Source of the DNA: Moraxellaceae bacterium
GTDB taxonomy: Bacteria; Pseudomonadota; Gammaproteobacteria; Pseudomonadales; Moraxellaceae
Length of the DNA stretch: 9,830 nt
NCBI GenBank assembly: GCA_024234595.1
Contig: JACKNZ010000036.1
Span: 1 to 9,830, forward strand
Direction of reading: 5' to 3'
The position numbers were made by a program, and so were the translations under genes. The notes beneath the pieces were generated by a model that saw only the letters and a program-made list of their open reading frames with translations, ran no database searches and was not told where the DNA came from. The stretch's first letter is position 1, and the number at the start of each line of letters is the position of its first letter. Below are positions 5,981 through 9,830 of this stretch, piece by piece.

Positions 5981-8900
5981 TTAGCCCTCACCCCGTCCCT
6001 CTCCCTCGGGGAGAGGGAGTTGTTGCTGCAGTTTTTGGGCAGCCATGAATGCACTTACCACCTCAGCACCTGTACTCATTTGAGCATCGGGCATAAATGC
6101 GGCAATAAACTCACCAACAGTGTACCAAGTAGGTGCAGCAATTGTTTCTGCTACAACTTCTACAGGTGTAGGTGTAGATTCGGCATCACTTGCAACAGAC
6201 TCAAGCGTGCTGCTGTCATTAACGCTAGGCTCAACTGGCACTTCTTCAACTGCAGGCGCATTTGCTTGTAGCAGTAGTTGTTGTTTCTTTTGAGCGGCCA
6301 TAAATGCAGCCACGACTTCTGCACCTGTGACAGCGTTAGCATCAGGCACAAATACACGAATAAACTCGCCTACAGTATGCCAAGTTTGCGTGGCAACAGT
6401 GTCAGCAAGGGCTTTTAGCTCTTGTGCTAATTGCATGGCGGCAGCTTCGGCTTGCTTGGCTGCTTCGGCATCAGCAATCGCTTGTTTTTCGGCGGCTTCT
6501 TTAGCCGCTTGCTCGGCAGCTAAACGCTCAGCTTCTTCACGCGCTGCACGTTCGGCTTCTTCTTTGGCACGGCGACGACGCTCCCGTGGGTCATTAGCAG
6601 CTCGGCTAGGAGCAGCAACAGGTGCAACTTCGGCCACAGGTGTTGCCTCAGTAACAACTACTGCTGTGTTAACTGTTTCGCTTGTTTCAGCTTCGATAGG
6701 TGCGCTTACTTCTGTGGTAGCCTCAGGCGTTGCAGCACTTAACTCAGCAGGCACTTCTTGCTCGTTTGTTGTTTCCACTGTGACAGGCGCAGAGACTGGA
6801 GCTTCAACCACCGCTACTTCTGTCAAAACAGGTGCAGTGTTATTCACTTCTTCGATAACAGGTGCTGGTTCAGCAGCCGCAGGTGTTGGCTCAAAACGTG
6901 GAGCCTCACCAACAAATTGCGTTTGTTCATTGAGTACCTGATTGTCACGTTCGCGCGGTGGACGTTGACGACGATTAAAGCCGTGTCCACTGTTGCGCTC
7001 ACGACGTTGAGGACGATGAGATTGCTCTTCATTATCGTTGACGGCTGGGATGTGCGGCTCAATGGGTAAAGACGCGGCATTGATTTCTAAGGCATCTTGA
7101 TGACGTGCTGGACGCTCACGCATTGGACGAGGCTCACGTTGTTGGCGTGGCTCGCGTTGAGGCACAGCTTGCTCTTGCTCAACACGTGTTGGACGCTCAT
7201 TGCGATAATCGTTGTCTTGGCGGCTTGGACGTGCTTCACGTTGTTGGCGTGGCTCGCGTTGAGGCATAGCTTGTTCATGCTCAATACGTGCTGGACGTTC
7301 ATTACGATAATCGTTGTCTTGGCGGCTTGGACGTGCTTCACGTTGAGGACGCGCTTCGCGAGTTGGACGAGTCGGTGCATCGGCGACCGTGTTTTCGGTA
7401 TTAACAGGCGTCGCATTAGGCGTAACACGAGCATAACTTGTTTGAGCGTTGGCCAATTTGCTATCAATTTGATTGGCAATTTCGGACGCGCCTGCAAACA
7501 AATTAGAGAACCATGCAAAAAAGCCCTTTTTGCTGTCTGCATCCATCATGGTTGCTGGGAGATTGGCCGCAGAAGGCAATGCATTTGGACGAGGAGCAGG
7601 GGCTTGAGTATCAGGCTGAACCATTTTGACCGCTGCTTCTTGACGACGGCTAATCGCTTTTTCTTCGCTGTTGTACAAACCATTGTCTTCGTAAACGGGT
7701 TTAAAGCCTTCTACTTGTTGAAATGATGCAGGTGCATCGGTTTCGTCATCCATATTCACATCACGTAAACGCGATACTTCGTAGTGAGGTGTTTCTAAAT
7801 GTGGATTAGGCAGAATGGTGACTCTTACACCACTACGAGACTCCAACGCCATAATGGCGGCACGTTTTTCGTTGAGTAAAAACGTCGCGACAGTGACTGG
7901 CACTTGTGCCTGAATTTCACTGCTACGGTCTTTTAATACTTCTTCTTCAATGACGCGCATAATCGACAAGGCTAAGGAGCGAACATCACGAATTACGCCT
8001 GTGCCGTTACAACGTGGGCAAACTAAACCTGTGGTTTCTTCTAAAGAAGGGCGCAAGCGTTGACGAGATAACTCCAATAAACCAAAGCGCGAAATACGAC
8101 CAATTTGTACGCGCGCTCTATCCATTGCCAAGGCATCACGCAATTTGTCTTCGACCATGCGTTGGTGTTTAGGCGGAGTCATGTCAATAAAGTCAATCAC
8201 AATCAAACCACCAATATCACGCAAGCGTAATTGACGGGCAATTTCTTCGGCCGCTTCGAGGTTGGTATTGAGAGCTGTTTCTTCAATATCGCCGCCTTTG
8301 GTCGAGCGAGAAGAGTTAATATCAATCGACACTAAGGCTTCGGTAGGGTCAATCACAATCGAGCCACCAGACGGTAATTTAACTTCACGCTGATAGGCAG
8401 TTTCGATTTGGCTTTCGATTTGATAACGATTAAACAGAGGAACAGTATCGCGGTATAACTTGATTTTATTTTTGAAGTGCGGCATCACTTGGCACACAAA
8501 ATCAATCGCTTGATTATAGGCAGTTTCGCTATCAATCAACACTTCATCAATATCATCACGCAAATAATCACGGATGGCGCGAATAATGACGTTAGATTCT
8601 TGATAAATCAAAAACGGTGCCGCACTTTGAGCCGCCGCTTGACTGATAGACTTCCATAAGGTTAACAAATAGTCCAAATCCCATTGCAATTCTTCGGGGC
8701 TTCGGCCTAAACCAGCAGTGCGCACAATCACGCCCATATCTTGCGGAATAGTAATGGAGTTTAAGGCTTCTTTGAGTTCTTCGCGTTCTTCACCTTCAAT
8801 ACGACGAGAAATGCCGCCTGCACGAGGGTTGTTAGGCATTAACACTAAATAACGGCCAGCCAAAGAAATAAACGTAGAAAGGGCAGCACCTTTATTGCCG

Positions 8901-9226
8901 CGTTCTTCTTTTTCGACTTGAAGAATAATCTCTTGGCCTTCTTGAATGGCATCACGCACCGTAATACGTCCCATATCACGCGAGGAACGATTAAAGTATT
9001 CACGAGAAATTTCTTTAAGCGGCAAAAAGCCGTGACGTTCTGCGCCAAAATCGACAAAAGCGGCTTCTAAGCTCGGCTCGACACGAGTCACACGACCTTT
9101 ATAGATGTTGGCTTTTTTTTGTACACGGGAATGATGCTCGAGGTCAAAATCATATAAGCGTTGACCATCGACTAGCGCAACACGGGTTTCTTCGGCGTGT
9201 GTTGCATTGATTAACATACGTTTCAT
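5981..9226 (-). CDS. rne: Ribonuclease E (degradosome scaffold endoribonuclease)
   Basis: RNase E makes the first cuts in mRNA decay and processes rRNA, tRNA and small RNAs; it is membrane-bound and scaffolds the degradosome. Length is 1081 residues (E. coli 1061). The start MKRMLINATHAEE matches the E. coli N terminus. The S1 domain is about 35-120 with F57, and the 5'-phosphate sensor has R169-T170. The catalytic Mg residues are D302 and N304 in VSIDINSS and D345 in IVIDFIDM. The Zn-link CPRC is at 403-406. After about residue 515 the chain is low-complexity: a membrane-anchor-like amphipathic stretch KKGFFAWFSNLFAGA (566-580), an Arg-rich RNA-binding region (619-765) with a 34-residue tandem repeat, a Pro/Glu/Val-rich acidic part (770-875), and an Ala/Glu/Arg helix or coiled coil (878-945). 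Two copies of a 38-residue module follow (948-985, 1033-1070), then the palindrome-encoded tail. The leader is long and structured, suggesting autoregulation. Confidence 0.97.
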   Translation of the reverse strand: MKRMLINATHAEETRVALVDGQRLYDFDLEHHSRVQKKANIYKGRVTRVEPSLEAAFVDFGAERHGFLPLKEISREYFNRSSRDMGRITVRDAIQEGQEIILQVEKEERGNKGAALSTFISLAGRYLVLMPNNPRAGGISRRIEGEEREELKEALNSITIPQDMGVIVRTAGLGRSPEELQWDLDYLLTLWKSISQAAAQSAAPFLIYQESNVIIRAIRDYLRDDIDEVLIDSETAYNQAIDFVCQVMPHFKNKIKLYRDTVPLFNRYQIESQIETAYQREVKLPSGGSIVIDPTEALVSIDINSSRSTKGGDIEETALNTNLEAAEEIARQLRLRDIGGLIVIDFIDMTPPKHQRMVEDKLRDALAMDRARVQIGRISRFGLLELSRQRLRPSLEETTGLVCPRCNGTGVIRDVRSLALSIMRVIEEEVLKDRSSEIQAQVPVTVATFLLNEKRAAIMALESRSGVRVTILPNPHLETPHYEVSRLRDVNMDDETDAPASFQQVEGFKPVYEDNGLYNSEEKAISRRQEAAVKMVQPDTQAPAPRPNALPSAANLPATMMDADSKKGFFAWFSNLFAGASEIANQIDSKLANAQTSYARVTPNATPVNTENTVADAPTRPTREARPQREARPSRQDNDYRNERPARIEHEQAMPQREPRQQREARPSRQDNDYRNERPTRVEQEQAVPQREPRQQREPRPMRERPARHQDALEINAASLPIEPHIPAVNDNEEQSHRPQRRERNSGHGFNRRQRPPRERDNQVLNEQTQFVGEAPRFEPTPAAAEPAPVIEEVNNTAPVLTEVAVVEAPVSAPVTVETTNEQEVPAELSAATPEATTEVSAPIEAETSETVNTAVVVTEATPVAEVAPVAAPSRAANDPRERRRRAKEEAERAAREEAERLAAEQAAKEAAEKQAIADAEAAKQAEAAAMQLAQELKALADTVATQTWHTVGEFIRVFVPDANAVTGAEVVAAFMAAQKKQQLLLQANAPAVEEVPVEPSVNDSSTLESVASDAESTPTPVEVVAETIAAPTWYTVGEFIAAFMPDAQMSTGAEVVSAFMAAQKLQQQLPLPEGEGRGEG
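5984..6017. repeat. REP-like GC-rich palindrome encoding the RNase E C terminus
   Basis: CCCTCTCCC (5997-6005) and GGGAGAGGG (6009-6017) form a perfect 9-bp stem with a 3-base loop, preceded by GCCCTCACCCCGT. This type of sequence is scattered between genes in many proteobacteria. Here it is translated, giving the final residues LPLPEGEGRGEG of RNase E just before the stop. It begins exactly where the second C-terminal module of RNase E ends. Confidence 0.7.
6017..6385 (-). repeat. Duplicated 38-residue C-terminal module of RNase E
   Basis: Residues 948-985 (bases 6385-6272) and 1033-1070 (bases 6130-6017) share TW-TVGEFI, F-PDA, TGAEVV and AFMAAQK-QQ. By hand alignment 28 of 38 positions are identical without gaps, at a spacing of 85 residues. 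The linker is acidic and Ser/Pro/Val-rich. I do not recognise the module. Its place at the extreme C terminus, where E. coli RNase E holds its PNPase site, suggests a binding role, but that is inference. Confidence 0.8.
7139..7342 (-). repeat. 102-bp in-frame tandem repeat in the Arg-rich region of rne
   Basis: Two adjacent copies (7342-7241 and 7240-7139) encode residues 629-662 and 663-696, each starting REARPSRQDNDYRNERP and ending PQREPRQQ. By eye, 95 of 102 bases and 30 of 34 residues match. Partial units stand on both sides (REARPQ before, REPRP after). The DNA similarity points to a recent duplication that lengthens the RNA-binding region. Confidence 0.9.
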
Positions 9227-9233
9227 GGAAGCT

Positions 9234-9253
9234 TGTCACCTAAACAAGTGACA
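9234..9253 (-). promoter_or_regulatory. Hairpin over the rne ribosome-binding region
   Basis: The minus-strand RNA has TGTCAC (9253-9248), an 8-base loop, and GTGACA (9239-9234). The stem ends seven bases before the ATG and contains most of AGGTGA, the only Shine-Dalgarno-like sequence. A second TGTCAC at 9319-9314 could compete for the same GTGACA. It probably limits rne translation; this is inferred from position. Confidence 0.45.
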
Positions 9254-9346
9254 CAATAGGCGGGGCACACAGAAACGATGGCTCACAGGCGGCCAGCCAC
9301 ACCTACTTAGAGGGTGACAAAAATAACTGTTTAGGCGTTAGTTATA

Positions 9347-9471
9347 TAGGACTTACACATTTGATTGAAATTAGCGCATTTTGTGAGTATTAAACCGTTA
9401 CTTCGACTACGCTCAGTAAACGTAGAAACAGTTGAAATATCAAAAAATGAACGATAACTGCGTAAGTCCTA
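9347..9471. repeat. Short TIR-bounded repeat, copy B (MITE-like), in the rne leader
   Basis: TAGGACTTACAC (9347-9358) is inverted as GCGTAAGTCCTA (9460-9471), with 11 of 12 positions paired. Inside is TTCGACTACGCTC (9402-9414), the reverse complement of the core in copy A with one change. Copy B is about twice as long as copy A. Beyond the right TIR the sequence AAATGTACT resembles the AAGTGTATT that follows copy A. It lies between the candidate leader hairpins and the rne start and holds no gene. Confidence 0.7.
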
Positions 9472-9538
9472 AAATGTACTAACTACAAAGCAATCCTCAT
9501 CTATAAGAGAATGTACTTAAAAATTCGTTTCTATTTGG

Positions 9539-9560
9539 CCACAGCGTATTGTGTCTGTGG
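9539..9560 (-). promoter_or_regulatory. Leader hairpin of rne (shorter)
   Basis: CCACAG (9539-9544) and CTGTGG (9555-9560) form a perfect 6-bp stem with a 10-base loop. It stands next to the longer hairpin at 9586-9631. Paired stem-loops of this kind occur in the enterobacterial rne 5' UTR, which RNase E uses to cut its own message. Sequence homology to that element cannot be judged by eye. Confidence 0.45.
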
Positions 9561-9585
9561 TATTTGCAGCCTAAGCCGCTTTGTT

Positions 9586-9631
9586 AGCACTTAGAGGGTT
9601 ATAAGGCATTGTGTGCAAACCTCTAAATGCT
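9586..9631 (-). promoter_or_regulatory. Leader hairpin of rne (longer)
   Basis: In the minus-strand RNA AGCATTTAGAGG (9631-9620) pairs with CCTCTAAGTGCT (9597-9586), 12 bp with one U-G wobble. TT/AA pairs continue inward around a bulged C, and a small GCA/TGC stem lies inside the loop. It is the strongest hairpin in the leader. I propose it as part of an RNase E autoregulatory leader, by analogy with the rne5 element. Confidence 0.5.
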
Positions 9632-9708
9632 GCTCTTAATGTGGTGCGATGGGGGAGGCAGTTTAATTGCACTGCATAAAAGCCCATACAAACACACGAT
9701 TTGCCTAT

Positions 9709-9737
9709 ATAATCTGTTTGCCATTGGCTAACACCAA
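9709..9737 (-). promoter_or_regulatory. Candidate rne promoter, proximal
   Basis: On the minus strand TTGGTG (9737-9732) and GATTAT (9714-9709) are spaced 17 bases. The same AT core reads TATAAT (9708-9713) on the plus strand and might serve a gene to the right of the window. A start here would give a leader of about 475 bases, or about 355 without repeat copy B. Confidence 0.35.
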
Positions 9738-9756
9738 GATAACTTTGGGTCGTTGG

Positions 9757-9781
9757 CTGTTAGTTGAGTCAACGCAAACAG
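9757..9781. promoter_or_regulatory. Imperfect palindrome upstream of rne
   Basis: GTTGA-G-TCAAC (9763-9773) is a perfect 11-base palindrome. It is flanked by CTGTT (9757-9761) and AACAG (9777-9781), which extend the symmetry with unequal spacers. GTTGGC occurs on both sides (9752-9757 and 9781-9786). It could be an operator between two candidate promoters; no protein can be named. Confidence 0.3.
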
Positions 9782-9793
9782 TTGGCACTCGCG

Positions 9794-9802
9794 ACTATAA
9801 CA
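9794..9802 (-). promoter_or_regulatory. Candidate rne promoter, distal (extended -10)
   Basis: The minus strand reads TGTTATAGT (9802-9794), an extended -10, without a clear -35. A start near 9787 would give a leader of about 560 bases. Apart from these sites, the hairpins and the repeat, 9227-9830 shows no credible coding region on either strand. Confidence 0.35.
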
Positions 9803-9830
9803 GACTCTTTGCAAAGCTCACACATTTTTT

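Noticed and set aside
6327..6941. Plus-strand open frame of 204 codons, rich in Ala, Ser and Thr
   Set aside because: It lies wholly inside rne and mirrors the low-complexity Ala/Glu/Val coding of the C-terminal half. No ribosome binding site or family resemblance.
7087..7542. Minus-strand open frame of 151 codons in another frame of rne
   Set aside because: A shadow of the Arg-rich repeat; rne has clear family homology in this stretch.
7097..7726. Plus-strand open frame of 209 codons with repeated Trp/Leu/Thr blocks
   Set aside because: It is the complement of the Arg-rich tandem repeat of rne; the repeats in it come from that DNA duplication.
9227..9830. A missed small gene in the 604-base stretch upstream of rne
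   Set aside because: No frame with a plausible start, ribosome binding site and credible composition was seen; the stretch is accounted for by leader hairpins, a repeat and promoter-like sites.

Overview
The window fits a gammaproteobacterium of the family Moraxellaceae (the Acinetobacter/Moraxella group). FolD and the PanD and pantothenate/folate enzymes closely resemble Acinetobacter proteins as I remember them. The order rne, pcnB, folK, panB, panC is typical of gammaproteobacteria, and base composition is moderate. Genus cannot be decided by eye. Every gene lies on the minus strand, so transcription runs from high to low coordinates.

Region by region, in transcription order. 9227-9830 is a long non-coding stretch: candidate promoters, two hairpins that look like an RNase E type leader, a short repeat with terminal inverted repeats, and a hairpin just before the rne start. 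5981-9226 is rne (RNase E), with a conserved catalytic half and an unusual C-terminal half carrying two different internal duplications and a tail encoded by a REP-like palindrome. A strong terminator (5936-5961) and an extended -10 promoter (5906-5914) separate rne from the compact set pcnB-folK-panB-panC (5861-2368), whose genes overlap or nearly touch. panD (2182-1802) has its own promoter and terminator. folD (1649-792) follows, with a second copy of the short repeat in its leader. A tRNA-Leu(UAG) gene (725-643) and its terminator come next. The last feature is the start of a P4-type tyrosine integrase (480 to beyond position 1), cut by the window edge.

Functionally, panB, panC and panD supply the three dedicated enzymes that lead to pantothenate (with PanE/IlvC elsewhere). 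PanB uses methylene-tetrahydrofolate, the cofactor that FolK (folate synthesis) and FolD (one-carbon interconversion) help provide. pcnB and rne are both RNA-decay genes: poly(A) tailing and endonucleolytic cleavage.

The accessory part is the left edge, where an integrated element probably begins at the 3' end of tRNA-Leu and runs out of the window. The points most worth a second look are the nested 9-bp palindromes over the integrase ribosome binding site and start codon, the duplicated 38-residue module at the RNase E C terminus, and the mobile-looking repeat inside the rne leader. I found no complete novel multi-gene system; most of the window is ordinary housekeeping sequence.
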